Assembly (NCBI GenBank): GCA_025210335.1
Contig: JAOARY010000043.1
Coordinates: 1 to 43,379 of the forward strand
Direction: 5' to 3'
Source: Peptostreptococcaceae bacterium
Lineage (GTDB): Bacteria; Bacillota; Clostridia; Peptostreptococcales; Peptostreptococcaceae
DNA: 43,379 nt
Each line of letters begins with the position of its first letter. Position 1 is the first letter of the stretch. The notes under the pieces are model-generated. The model saw only the letters and a program-made list of their open reading frames with translations. It made no database searches and was not told where the DNA came from. Shown piece after piece: positions 1 to 8,459 of this stretch. The position numbers were made by a program, and so were the translations under genes.

Positions 1-49
<49 letters not shown>

Positions 50-94
50 GTTGATGCTCAAGATAATACTAACGTTTATCTTTTACTTGGTTTA

Positions 95-111
95 AAACGA
101 ATAATTCGTTT
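95..111 (-). repeat. 17-bp perfect hairpin in the 16S leader
   Basis: AAACGAAT-A-ATTCGTTT is a perfect inverted repeat about 46 nt upstream of the mature 16S end. It could be part of the precursor structure around 16S, but the other half of a processing stem would lie outside the window. Its role is unknown. Confidence 0.4.
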
Positions 112-247
112 AAATATATAAAAAGTAACTTATGCTGTTTAGTTTTCAAAGTTCAAATATAAATTAATCTTTTCTTTAAAATTATTATTTAAAGTGTTTA
201 ATTAATTTTTTTAGTTTGTCGCGTTGTTATCTTTCAGCGACTTCTAT

Positions 248-276
248 ATCTTATCAGCTTAACTTTTCTTTGTCAA
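248..276 (-). promoter_or_regulatory. rRNA promoter P2
   Basis: On the minus strand TTGACA (276-271) is followed after exactly 17 nt by TAAGAT (253-248). The -35 is perfect and the -10 matches 4 of 6. It lies about 200 nt upstream of 16S and downstream of a second promoter, giving the tandem layout common for rRNA operons. Confidence 0.75.
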
Positions 277-434
277 CATTTTTTTTAAATCTTTTTTGTT
301 TCTTATTTTTCACCCTTATAAAGATTTAAAATCTTGTATAGAGTTCAAAATGAAATTTATTAAAATTGAATTCCTACATATTATATATAATATATTGGTT
401 ATTAAATTTTAATATAAAAGAAAAATGTTAAAAA

Positions 435-464
435 GTCTTGCGCCGTTTAGCGCTTGCTTAAGAC
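435..464 (-). terminator. Hairpin plus T-run at the start of the P1 rRNA leader
   Basis: On the minus strand GTCTT (464-460) pairs with AAGAC (439-435) and an inner GCGC pairs with GCGC around the loop TAAACG; a six-base bulge separates the two stems. A run of five T follows at 434-430. The hairpin begins about where transcription from P1 would start. It looks like a small attenuator or a 5' stabilising structure; which of the two is not decided by the sequence. Confidence 0.4.
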
Positions 465-471
465 AAGTAAT

Positions 472-500
472 AATATATCATCCTCAAAAAAAACTGTCAA
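472..500 (-). promoter_or_regulatory. rRNA promoter P1
   Basis: On the minus strand TTGACA (500-495) and TATATT (477-472) are separated by exactly 17 nt. The -35 is perfect and the -10 matches 5 of 6. It is the outermost of two promoters ahead of the 16S gene, about 420 nt from the mature 5' end. Confidence 0.8.
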
Positions 501-549
501 CAGGTTTTTTAAAATTTAATTTGATTTAATCACATTTTTTATTTACAAC

Positions 550-597
550 AAAGAACAAACCCTAGTATTTTCAACGTTTTAACTAGGGTTTGTTTTA
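550..597 (-). terminator. Terminator-like hairpin after ygiQ
   Basis: AAACAAACCCTAGT and ACTAGGGTTTGTT form a near-perfect stem of about 13 bp around a 14-15 nt loop. It lies about 85 nt past the ygiQ stop and just before the rRNA promoter P1, where a terminator is expected. The T-rich tail is interrupted on the minus strand and better on the plus strand. Confidence 0.65.
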
Positions 598-680
598 TTT
601 CAAAAAAATATATTTATTTTTCTATTAAATATTGCTAATTCTAAATTAAAGATTCATAAATCTTATTTTTCTTTGTATCT

Positions 681-2699
681 TTATCTTCTTTTTCTTCTTT
701 TTTTATTGTTTGCATTATCTTTATCATTGGCTTTATTTCTTCCATTTGTACTTTTTTCATTAAAACTTCTTTTTGAATTTTTCTTTTCATCTTCTTTGGA
801 TTTATTAAATCCCTTCTTATTATATCTAGATTTGTTACCATTATATCTAGATTTATTATCAGATTTATCATCTTTTTTAAACCTTGAATTGTTTTTTCTA
901 TCATAATTTTCATTCTTCGGTCTTATAAGTGCATTTTCATTATATCCTATTAAATCTTTTCTATTTGCTTTTAATAATGCTTTATAAACCAAATCATAAT
1001 TATCCGGATTTTTAAATTGTAGTAGTGCTCTTTGCATATTTTTTTCATGCATATCCTTTGGTATATAAACCTTCTCCATTGTAATTGGATCTATCCCTGT
1101 ATAAAACATTGCTGTTGATATTGTTCCTGGAGTTGGATAAAAATCTTGAACTTGTTCTGGATAAATATTTGCTTTTTTTAGATATGAGGCTAAGAATATC
1201 GCATCTTTAAGAGTTGAACCTGGATGTGATGACATCAAATATGGAACTAAAAATTGTTTCTTTCCTAATTTGCTATTCATACTCTCATATTCATTTTTAA
1301 AATCATCAAATATCTTTCCACCTGGCTTACCCATCTTAGAAAGTACAGATTCACTAATATGTTCTGGTGCCACTTTTAACTGACCACTTACATGGTGTTC
1401 ACATAATTCTTTTAAAAACTTTGATCTATTTTTATCTGCCATTATATAGTCATATCTAAGACCAGAACGCACAAATACTTTTTTTACTCTATCTAAGGTT
1501 CTTAATTTTTTCAAAAGATTTAAATAATCTTTATGATCTATATTTAAGTTTTTACAAGGCTTTGGAAATAAACATTGCTTTTTTTTACAAACCCCTTTAT
1601 CCTCTTGCTTTTTACAAGCTTTATGTCTAAAATTAGCAGTCGGCCCTCCAACATCATGAATATAGCCTTTAAATTCTTCATCTTCTATTAAAATTTTTGC
1701 TTCTTCTATTATCGACTCATGACTTCTTGTTTGAATAACCCTGCCTTGATGTAATGCAATTGCACAAAATGAACAATTTCCAAAACATCCTCTTTCTGAG
1801 ACCAAACTAAATTTCACCTCATCAAAAGCTTTAATCTTTTCTTTATATGAAGGATGTTGTTTTCTTACATAATTCAGATTATAAACTTCGTCCATCTCTT
1901 CCTGTGTTAACGGCTTTTGAGGTGGATTTTGAACTAAATAATAATCATTATGTTTTTGAACTATAGTCTTTCCCGCAATATAATCTTGTTCTTCATATTG
2001 TATTCTAGTCGCATTTGCATATGCTATTTTATCTTCCTTAACATCCTCATATGATGGTATATTAATATAATCCATCACATCTGATATATCCTTTGTTTTA
2101 TAGGCTGTATTTCTAAGATAATTAATATATTTTATATCCATTCCAGAATCTAAAGCCTCTGCCAATTCTATTACAACTTTTTCACCCATACCATAAAGGA
2201 GTAAATCCGCTTTTGAATCAAATATTATAGACCTTCTAACTTTATTTGACCAATAATCATAATGAGCAAATCTTCTTAAACTAGATTCAACCCCACCAAT
2301 AATTATCGGAACATCTTTATATGCTTCTTTTGCTCTATTTGAATATACAATAACAGCTCTATCTGGTCTTTTATCTGACCTTTGTTCATCTGTATATGCA
2401 TCTTTTTTTCTTTTCTTTTTATTTACTGTATAATGATTCACCATAGAATCTATATTTCCACTATTTATTAAAAAACCAAGTCTTGGTTTGCCTAGCTTTT
2501 TAAAATCTTTTGTGTCATTCCAATTTGGTTGAGATATTATTCCTACTTTATAACCTTTCTTTTCTAAAACCCTACTTATTATAGCAGTTCCAAAAGAAGG
2601 ATGATCTATATAGGCATCTCCTGTTATTATTATAAAATCACACTGCTCCCAATTACGTTCTTTTAAATCTTTCTTTGTCATTGGTAAAAATTTATTCAT
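681..2699 (-). CDS. YgiQ family radical SAM protein
   Basis: A 672-residue protein of the YgiQ (UPF0313) family, radical SAM enzymes of unknown substrate with an N-terminal extension before the barrel. The N-terminal part has the family's typical [11 protein letters not shown] segment (about 27-37). The cluster motif CFGNCSFC gives C305-x3-C309-x2-C312, which would bind the 4Fe-4S cluster that cleaves S-adenosylmethionine. A Cys-rich stretch near residues 366-385 is also seen. The last 70 residues or so are a low-complexity tail rich in Lys, Arg, Asn and Asp, which looks disordered and may bind nucleic acid (inference). The gene is monocistronic, stands between the rRNA promoter region and a long gene-free gap, and is divergent from nhaC. 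The ATG is the first in frame, close to AT-rich non-coding DNA; a GAGAGGA sequence precedes it. Confidence 0.92.
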   Translation of the reverse strand: MNKFLPMTKKDLKERNWEQCDFIIITGDAYIDHPSFGTAIISRVLEKKGYKVGIISQPNWNDTKDFKKLGKPRLGFLINSGNIDSMVNHYTVNKKKRKKDAYTDEQRSDKRPDRAVIVYSNRAKEAYKDVPIIIGGVESSLRRFAHYDYWSNKVRRSIIFDSKADLLLYGMGEKVVIELAEALDSGMDIKYINYLRNTAYKTKDISDVMDYINIPSYEDVKEDKIAYANATRIQYEEQDYIAGKTIVQKHNDYYLVQNPPQKPLTQEEMDEVYNLNYVRKQHPSYKEKIKAFDEVKFSLVSERGCFGNCSFCAIALHQGRVIQTRSHESIIEEAKILIEDEEFKGYIHDVGGPTANFRHKACKKQEDKGVCKKKQCLFPKPCKNLNIDHKDYLNLLKKLRTLDRVKKVFVRSGLRYDYIMADKNRSKFLKELCEHHVSGQLKVAPEHISESVLSKMGKPGGKIFDDFKNEYESMNSKLGKKQFLVPYLMSSHPGSTLKDAIFLASYLKKANIYPEQVQDFYPTPGTISTAMFYTGIDPITMEKVYIPKDMHEKNMQRALLQFKNPDNYDLVYKALLKANRKDLIGYNENALIRPKNENYDRKNNSRFKKDDKSDNKSRYNGNKSRYNKKGFNKSKEDEKKNSKRSFNEKSTNGRNKANDKDNANNKKRRKRR
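819..854. repeat. Two 15-bp direct repeats in the ygiQ tail
   Basis: ATTATATCTAGATTT occurs at 819-833 and again at 840-854, a period of 21 bp. In the protein this gives two SRYN units seven residues apart in the disordered C-terminal tail. It looks like a small tandem duplication that lengthened the tail. Confidence 0.7.
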
Positions 2700-3410
2700 A
2701 AAAATCGTCCTCTCACTAAATCCATCAAAACTTAATTATATCTTAAAATTTTCCTTTTTGATATCTTTTTGAAATTTTTAATAAATATTTTTTGTCGAAT
2801 ATTTATTTTTTATAACAAATATATAAATTTATATAAATAAATTAAATTAAAAACTTTCATTTTCTTTTTATTTATAGTATTCTATTTAGAAATATATTTT
2901 TGAATTATAATATCTGCAAAGGGTATATATAAAATACATATTTATTATATTGCAATTTTTCTATTTAATGTCTTCAATACAAAAATTGAATTTTCAGAAT
3001 TTTTATGTTATTATATAAACATAAGACAAATTTTGCAATTCAAAAACTTATCTACATATATCTATTTATAGATATATTCTGCTCACACAATATGTATTTA
3101 TTTTTTATTATATTTAATTATAATAATTCTATTATCTAATTATAATATCGCAATCAAAAATCAGAAACATATCAATCACATAATAAAAGCTTTAATTTTA
3201 TTAATATTGTATTTCTTTAAACAAAGATATTAAAACATATTTTCAATATGTTCTTTATACATACTATTTTCACTTTATCTTGTTGAAGTGTGTTATTTTT
3301 ACTACAATTTTTATCAAAAATTTTAATTTGTTTAATATTTTTAAATTTATGTTTTTAAATAATCAAAAGATTATTCAAAATATATCAAAATTATTTGAGG
3401 AGGATTTTTT
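2700..3410. other. 711-bp gene-free gap between divergent ygiQ and nhaC
   Basis: No ORF with a ribosome binding site was found on either strand. The DNA is extremely AT-rich. It holds a 22-bp inverted repeat at 3056-3077 (ATATATCTA-TTTA-TAGATATAT) and a smaller one next to nhaC at 3358-3375. Promoters for both genes must lie here, but I cannot pick a convincing -35/-10 pair. Confidence 0.6.
3358..3375 (+). promoter_or_regulatory. Inverted repeat just upstream of nhaC
   Basis: AATAATC-AAAA-GATTATT is a perfect 7-bp inverted repeat about 35 bp before the nhaC start codon. It could be an operator or an mRNA leader hairpin. In such AT-rich DNA chance is a real alternative. Confidence 0.3.
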
Positions 3411-4820
3411 ATGGATGATTATAAACTCAAGGAAAAAAGAAAGGCAACCTTATTAGAGGCCTTTATTCCTATAATTTCACTTATTGTTATATTAGCAGTT
3501 TCTTTGATTCAGTTTGAGGCAAGTCCTCATATCCCAATCGTTGCTGGTGCAGTTATTGCTGCAATTGTAGCAATTAGACTTGGTTACACTTGGAAAGAAC
3601 TTGAAGATGGTATGGTAAAAACAATAACAATGGCAATGCAAGCAATTATAATTCTTATGATTATTGGTATGTTAATAGGATCTTGGATTCTATCTGGTAC
3701 AGTTCCTATTATGATTTATTATGGACTTAAGGTTTTATCGCCTTCAATATTTTTAGTTGCAACTTGTATAATCTGTGCTGTTGTATCTTTAGCAACTGGT
3801 TCATCTTGGTCAACTGCTGGTACAGTTGGTATAGCTTTACTTGGTGTTGGTCAAGGTCTTGGAATACCACTTCCAATGGTAGCTGGTGCTATAATATCTG
3901 GTGCTTATTTCGGTGATAAGATGTCACCTTTATCTGATACAACCAACCTAGCTCCTGCAATGGCTGGTGCTACATTATTTGATCATATAAGACATATGAT
4001 TTATACGACTGGTCCTGCACTTTTAATCGCTCTAGTGCTTTATGGATTTTTGGGTATGAAATATGCAGGTCAAGAACTTGATACACAGTCTATAAATGCA
4101 ATATTACAAACTCTATCATCAAACTTTAATCTAAACCCAATATTATTCTTACCACCAATAGCTGTTATAGCTATGGTTATATTAAAAGTTCCTGCTGTTC
4201 CAGGATTAATTGCTGGAACTGGACTTGGTGGATTATTTGCATTTTTCTTTCAAAAAGCATCTTTAAAATCTATTATAGATGTTATGCATTATGGTTATTC
4301 TATTGAATCTGGTAACAAAATAGTTGATGGTTTATTATCTCGTGGTGGTATGGATAGTATGATGTGGACAGTATCACTTATATTATGTGCACTATGTCTT
4401 GGTGGTATTTTAGAAACTACTGGAATGTTAGAAGTTATAGCAGAGAGTTTATTAACTTTTGCACATGGAACTGGTTCTTTAGTTCTTATAACCCTATTTA
4501 CAAGTATATTTGTTAATATCGTTACTGGGGAACAGTATCTATCAATTGTTATCCCTGGTAGAATGTATAAAGATGCCTATAAAAAACGTGGGCTCGCACC
4601 AAAAAATTTATCTCGTTGTTTAGAGGATTCTGGTACTTTAACATCACCACTTATTCCTTGGAATACATGTGGAGCTTATATGCATGCGACTTTAGGAGTT
4701 CATCCATTTGAATATATTTTCTATGCATATTTAAATCTTTTAAATCCATTAGTATCTTTATTCTATGGTATTACAGGTCTTACTATGGAAAAATTAGAAG
4801 AAGAAGTTATTTCAAATTAA
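3411..4820 (+). CDS. nhaC: Na+/H+ antiporter, NhaC family
   Basis: A 469-residue polytopic membrane protein of the NhaC ion transporter family, which exchanges cytoplasmic Na+ for external H+ (some members exchange organic acids such as malate and lactate). The whole length is hydrophobic with about 11-12 predicted membrane segments. Family-type segments are visible, such as ATGSSWSTAGTVGIAL near residue 128 and the GAYFGDKMSPLSDTTNLAPA stretch near residue 164, which holds the conserved polar and acidic residues expected in the transport path. A strong GAGGAGG Shine-Dalgarno sits 7 nt before the ATG. The gene is monocistronic, with its own terminator directly after the stop. The exact substrate pair cannot be read from sequence alone. 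Confidence 0.92.
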   Translation: MDDYKLKEKRKATLLEAFIPIISLIVILAVSLIQFEASPHIPIVAGAVIAAIVAIRLGYTWKELEDGMVKTITMAMQAIIILMIIGMLIGSWILSGTVPIMIYYGLKVLSPSIFLVATCIICAVVSLATGSSWSTAGTVGIALLGVGQGLGIPLPMVAGAIISGAYFGDKMSPLSDTTNLAPAMAGATLFDHIRHMIYTTGPALLIALVLYGFLGMKYAGQELDTQSINAILQTLSSNFNLNPILFLPPIAVIAMVILKVPAVPGLIAGTGLGGLFAFFFQKASLKSIIDVMHYGYSIESGNKIVDGLLSRGGMDSMMWTVSLILCALCLGGILETTGMLEVIAESLLTFAHGTGSLVLITLFTSIFVNIVTGEQYLSIVIPGRMYKDAYKKRGLAPKNLSRCLEDSGTLTSPLIPWNTCGAYMHATLGVHPFEYIFYAYLNLLNPLVSLFYGITGLTMEKLEEEVISN

Positions 4821-4827
4821 ATTCATT

Positions 4828-4853
4828 AAAAGAGTGCTAAGCACTCTTTTTTA
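4828..4853 (+). terminator. nhaC terminator
   Basis: AAAAGAGTGCT-AAGCACTCTTTTTT is a compact stem of about 10 bp followed by a T-run, 8 bp after the nhaC stop. Confidence 0.9.
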
Positions 4854-4924
4854 ATGTTATAATTATTTTAATATTTATTATTTTTTACAATATTTTTAAT
4901 TATATATCTTACGGAGGTGTTTTT

Positions 4925-5617
4925 TTGAAAATTAAATATTTAGGACATTCAGCATTTTTAATAAGTACAAAAGAAACAAATATTTTAATCGACCCTTTTA
5001 TAAAGGATAACCCTCTATGTTCTTTATCCTTAAAAGAACTACCTAAAATCGATTATATATTAGTAACTCATGGACATTCTGATCATTTAGGTGATACTAT
5101 TTCTATAGCAAGAGAACATTCAGCAAATGTTATATGTAATTTTGAAATAAGTTTATATTTACAAAAATACAATATAAAATGCCATCCAATGCATATAGGT
5201 GGACGTTTTGATTTTCCTTTTGGAAATGTAAAAATGACTATAGCAATACATGGCTCTGGAATAATAGATGGTAATCATGTTGTTTACGGTGGAAATCCAT
5301 GTGGATTTATTCTTAATATCGAAGATAAAAAGATTTATCACGCTGGAGATACTGGACTTACTATGGAAATGAAATTATTAGAAAGAGAAAATATAGATAT
5401 TGCAATGCTTCCTATTGGTGGGAACTTTACAATGGATTTAGATGATTGTGTTTTAGCTTGTGATTTTATAAAACCAAAAACTATAATCCCTATGCATTAT
5501 GATACTTTTGATCTTATCAAATCTCATCCATCTGATTTAACATCAAAATTAGAAGAAATCAATTTAAGTTCAATAAAAATAGATATATTAAAACCAGAAG
5601 AAGAAAAAAATTATTAA
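4925..5617 (+). CDS. Metal-dependent hydrolase, UPF0173 / UlaG-like beta-lactamase fold
   Basis: A 230-residue protein of the metallo-beta-lactamase superfamily, UPF0173 group, related in fold to L-ascorbate-6-phosphate lactonase UlaG. The metal site motif HGHSDHLGD is at about residues 49-57. Further metal ligands are expected in HAGDTG (about 139-144) and in PMHYDTF near residue 190. The physiological substrate of this group is not established. The start is TTG at 4925, chosen because ACGGAGGTG sits 5-6 nt upstream and family members begin with the same M-KIKYLGHS strand. The gene ends in a convergent gap filled by a long hairpin. Confidence 0.9.
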   Translation: MKIKYLGHSAFLISTKETNILIDPFIKDNPLCSLSLKELPKIDYILVTHGHSDHLGDTISIAREHSANVICNFEISLYLQKYNIKCHPMHIGGRFDFPFGNVKMTIAIHGSGIIDGNHVVYGGNPCGFILNIEDKKIYHAGDTGLTMEMKLLERENIDIAMLPIGGNFTMDLDDCVLACDFIKPKTIIPMHYDTFDLIKSHPSDLTSKLEEINLSSIKIDILKPEEEKNY

Positions 5618-5670
5618 AAGTATTTCATCTTTGATTAAAAAGTTTATATTTCAATAAATCATATAACTGT

Positions 5671-5763
5671 AAAAAGGGACTATAACAAGCATCGTAATTA
5701 CAATATATTATAAAGCCAATAGCCTTAAATATATTGTATAACTGCTTATTATAGTCCTTTTTT
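5671..5763. repeat. Long imperfect hairpin, family member A
   Basis: Outer arms AAAAAGGGACTATAACAAGCA and its near-complement TGCTTATTATAGTCCTTTTT enclose inner arms ACAATATAT / ATATATTGT. It fills the gap between two convergent genes and ends in an A-run and a T-run, so it can act as a terminator in both directions. Its plan matches the elements at 12136, 28337 and 28949. Confidence 0.75.
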
Positions 5764-5821
5764 AAACCCCATATTTCACTTGACTTACCTAAATTACATA
5801 AACAAGATTTTGGTGATTTTT

Positions 5822-6151
5822 TTAAACATAATCTTCTTTTAATTTCAAATATGTATACAAAGATAATGTAAACATAGCAAGACCAACTGTATTTAATAAT
5901 TTTTTTTCCATATCAATTGGTCCACCTTTATATCTTATTGAATATATAAAAAATGCAATTGCAAAAATATTTGAAAGTAATGAAATATATTTTATCTTTC
6001 TAAATATAATCATAGTAACAGAATTAAAATATATTTGTTTTTTAAAAATTAAATATGTACAAATTGATTGTGTTATTAAAAAAATCACTGCAAAACTTAT
6101 GAAATAAAAGATTGTATGATTTTGTTCTAAAAATAATTCTAAATCAATCAT
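5822..6151 (-). CDS. Small membrane protein of unknown function
   Basis: A 109-residue protein that I do not recognise. Three hydrophobic segments are visible, at about residues 13-34, 49-68 and 86-101, separated by short basic loops. A GGGGTTATT sequence precedes the ATG as a plausible ribosome binding site. It stands alone between a long bidirectional hairpin and an intergenic region with a direct repeat. No enzyme motif is present. Confidence 0.7.
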   Translation of the reverse strand: MIDLELFLEQNHTIFYFISFAVIFLITQSICTYLIFKKQIYFNSVTMIIFRKIKYISLLSNIFAIAFFIYSIRYKGGPIDMEKKLLNTVGLAMFTLSLYTYLKLKEDYV

Positions 6152-6322
6152 ATTAATAACCCCTTATATTTTTATATAACTTCATTTCAATATATTATCA
6201 CGGGGAGAAAGATTAGTCAAATATATCCTTTTTAGTAATTAATTAATACCTAAAACGACAAATTTCTTACTTAAAAAACAAGTTTGAGCACTTAAGGATG
6301 ATTTTTAAGCATAAGTGCAAAA

Positions 6323-6365
6323 ATATTTAATGATTAAAATTAATATATTTAATGATTAAAATTAA
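6323..6365. repeat. Two 21-bp direct repeats
   Basis: ATATTTAATGATTAAAATTAA occurs at 6323-6343 and 6345-6365, in direct tandem with one base between the copies. It lies just past the glutaredoxin terminator. It may be a replication-slippage product; no function is suggested. Confidence 0.8.
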
Positions 6366-6371
6366 ATATAA

Positions 6372-6405
6372 AAAAAACTATTCCATCAAATGAAATAGTC
6401 TTTTA
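6372..6405 (-). terminator. Glutaredoxin terminator
   Basis: On the minus strand GACTATTTCA-TTTGA-TGGAATAGT is followed by a run of T. It starts about 22 nt after the glutaredoxin stop codon. Confidence 0.8.
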
Positions 6406-6426
6406 TTATTTTTAATATTGAATTTT

Positions 6427-6663
6427 TTATAAACCTAATACTGAGTCTATTCTATCTTTATCAAAACCAAGTATAGCTTCTTCTTCACCTTCTATTAATA
6501 TTACAGGTACAGACATATAACCCATTTTCATAAGCTCTTTTCTTGCATCTGCATTATCAGAAACGTTATGCTCTATATATTCTACATTTTGCTCTTTAAA
6601 ATAGTCCTTAGCCATAGTACAGTATCCACAAGTATTACTAGTATATATATTTACCTTTTTCAT
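6427..6663 (-). CDS. Glutaredoxin-like thiol-disulfide oxidoreductase
   Basis: A 78-residue single-domain glutaredoxin of the NrdH/GrxC-like small type. The redox-active CGYC motif is at residues 12-15, at the start of helix 1 after strand KKVNIYT. The cis-proline loop is MSVPVI (about residues 50-55) and the final G-F-D-x-D-R segment is typical. It reduces protein disulfides, with electrons from thioredoxin reductase or a low-molecular-weight thiol. The Tyr in CGYC would also suit a selenium- or persulfide-related role, but nothing nearby supports one. GGAGGCGAT precedes the ATG. Its promoter is a perfect consensus with a palindrome in the spacer, which argues for repressor control. Monocistronic. 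Confidence 0.93.
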   Translation of the reverse strand: MKKVNIYTSNTCGYCTMAKDYFKEQNVEYIEHNVSDNADARKELMKMGYMSVPVILIEGEEEAILGFDKDRIDSVLGL

Positions 6664-6696
6664 GATTATCGCCTCCGCTTTTATTTTATATAAGAA

Positions 6697-6725
6697 ATTA
6701 TACCCTAGGTAGGTATAATTGTCAA
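6697..6725 (-). promoter_or_regulatory. Consensus promoter with embedded palindrome (glutaredoxin)
   Basis: On the minus strand TTGACA (6725-6720) and TATAAT (6702-6697) are separated by exactly 17 nt, a perfect sigma-A promoter. A perfect inverted repeat, AATTATACC-TACCTAG-GGTATAATT, spans the spacer and the -10 element. The TACC...GGTA core resembles operators of the CsoR/CstR repressor family, which respond to copper or persulfide. That assignment is inference. Confidence 0.8.
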
Positions 6726-6884
6726 GTGAGTTTTATTTTCAAATTAATTTTATTTCAATTTATTCTGATTTCATTTGTATTTTCATTTCAAACTCAATTT
6801 AATTATAACCCATCCTAAAGATATTTCAAAGAAAAAATAAATCTATCATATATTTCCCCTAAAATTTCGTATTTAAACTAAATA

Positions 6885-6950
6885 AAAAAACTACTTTAAA
6901 AATGTCTTTAAGCTCTAAAAAGCAATAAAGCATTTTAAAATAGTTTTTAA
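6885..6950 (-). terminator. Terminator hairpin after the AI-2E family permease
   Basis: AAAAACTACTTTAAAAATG and CATTTTAAAATAGTTTTT form a long AT-rich stem, with a smaller CTTTA / TAAAG stem inside. It lies about 55 nt after the stop of the upstream minus-strand gene and ends in a T-run. Confidence 0.7.
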
Positions 6951-7002
6951 TATTCTAATCTATAAATATAATAATCATTTAGAATTTTTCTTATTTATTA
7001 TA

Positions 7003-8106
7003 TTAAATTTCATCTATACCTTTTTGTTTTAATGTTTTTGATACAAATCGTTCTATTGTAAGTTTTATCATTGCAACTATTGGAACTGCTAAGAACATCC
7101 CAAGAACTCCAAATGTTCCTCCACCAACTATTATGGATAAAATAATCCAAAATGGCGATAAACCAACTTGGTCTCCTAAAATTTTGGGCCCCAATATAAG
7201 ACCATCAAATTGTTGAAGTGCTATTATAAACACCATAACCCATAATGCTTTTATAGGTGAATAAAATAAAGTTATTAAAACTGCCGGAATTGCACCTATA
7301 AATGGCCCGAAATATGGAATCATATTTGTAATACCTACGATTATCCCAATTAAGAGTGCATATTTTATATTAAGTAAAAACAATCCTACAACGCATATAA
7401 AACCTATTATTGCAGAATCTATGATTTTTCCTATTATAAATTTCGAAAACATCATATTAACTTCTTTTCCAAATAAAATTATCAGACTTGCATGCTTAGT
7501 ATTAAAAAGAGATCTGATTAAATTTTTTGTTTTATTTATAAACTCTTCCTTATCTTTAAGCATATAAATAGATATTATTACTCCTAATATCGCATTTAAA
7601 AACACAGATGTAAATCCTATTACAAAATTCAATACATTATCTAATGCAATCTTTATAAATTCAGATATATTTGTAATAAAACTATTTAAATTCTTTTCAA
7701 GTTCAGCATTTCTATCATATCTTTGAACCATAGGTGAATTTATTATCTTTTGTTCTACAAACTCTTGAGTTGACTGTAAGTAACTAGGCATATCATTAAA
7801 AATCTGACCTACGTTCTTCGCAATAGTAGGAGATACCATAGTTATTGCAACAAAAATTCCAAAGAAAGCTATAAAATATATCAGTAAAATCGCATATATT
7901 CTTTTGAGTTTAAATTTATTTTCAAAAAACTTCATAAGCGGATTAAATAAATACGCTATTGAAAAAGCTATAAAAAATGGTGTTAATATTTTTAGAATCA
8001 AATTAAAAGCATATACTATATTTCCAAATTTCATAACCATTATGCTTATAATCGCTATAAATATTACTGAAAACATAAATTTTTTATAATACATATCCTT
8101 AAACAT
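7003..8106 (-). CDS. AI-2E family transporter (PerM/YtvI-like permease)
   Basis: A membrane protein of about 367 residues from the AI-2E family transporter (UPF0118) group, whose members include TqsA exporters and Na+(Li+)/H+ antiporters. About eight hydrophobic segments are visible: two pairs near the N-terminus, then a soluble region, then a membrane C-terminal half. The family hallmark GPFIGAIPAVLI lies near residue 270, and the LGPKILGDQVGLSPFWIILS block follows about 45 residues later. The substrate is unknown. I chose ATG 8106 because GGGAGG lies about 11-12 nt upstream and family members start with a basic stretch before the first membrane helix. The frame is open further, to 8172, but that start has no ribosome binding site. 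Confidence 0.88.
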   Translation of the reverse strand: MFKDMYYKKFMFSVIFIAIISIMVMKFGNIVYAFNLILKILTPFFIAFSIAYLFNPLMKFFENKFKLKRIYAILLIYFIAFFGIFVAITMVSPTIAKNVGQIFNDMPSYLQSTQEFVEQKIINSPMVQRYDRNAELEKNLNSFITNISEFIKIALDNVLNFVIGFTSVFLNAILGVIISIYMLKDKEEFINKTKNLIRSLFNTKHASLIILFGKEVNMMFSKFIIGKIIDSAIIGFICVVGLFLLNIKYALLIGIIVGITNMIPYFGPFIGAIPAVLITLFYSPIKALWVMVFIIALQQFDGLILGPKILGDQVGLSPFWIILSIIVGGGTFGVLGMFLAVPIVAMIKLTIERFVSKTLKQKGIDEI

Positions 8107-8350
8107 TAAAATCAAATACCTCCCAAAACTATTATATATTCTTATTATCAAGCTTAAACCTACAAAAATCAATATAAAAATAGTAACACAATATCATTTA
8201 AATTTATTGTATTTTACATTAAAATTACATTAAATAAAATGAAATTTACATTAAAATCTAAAATTCTATATTATTATATTAATAGAGTAAATTATTTTAG
8301 GTATTAATATAATATACTAAAAACTTTAGAACAATGACAATAGAACCTTC

Positions 8351-8370
8351 ATTGCTTAAGCTAAAAGCAA
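8351..8370 (+). repeat. Short inverted repeat upstream of the glycosyltransferase
   Basis: TTGCTTAAGCTAAAAGCAA contains the arms TTGCTT and AAGCAA around a short loop. It lies about 90 bp before the start codon at 8457 and could be a leader hairpin or an operator. Confidence 0.3.
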
Positions 8371-8423
8371 TCACATAAAAAAATTTATAAAAAAAGACTA
8401 TAATATGAATTTATAGCTTTTAA

Positions 8424-8459
8424 AAGGAGGGAAAGCTGTTTTATACAGCGTTTTTTATG
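8424..8459 (+). promoter_or_regulatory. Shine-Dalgarno, hairpin, then start codon
   Basis: The only good Shine-Dalgarno (GGAGGG, 8426-8431) ends 25 nt before the ATG at 8457. Between them lie the arms GCTGT (8435-8439) and ACAGC (8445-8449) and a run of six T. Folding this hairpin would shorten the distance to a usable one. No ATG, GTG or TTG closer to the Shine-Dalgarno is in frame; a CTG is. Confidence 0.6.

Noticed and set aside
641..913. 90-codon minus-strand frame overlapping the ygiQ 3' end
   Set aside because: A shifted reading of the repetitive Lys/Asn tail; no start signal, no family likeness.
5671..5763. Insertion sequence remnant
   Set aside because: The long hairpin has no transposase fragment and no visible target duplication; it is better listed as a terminator-like repeat family.
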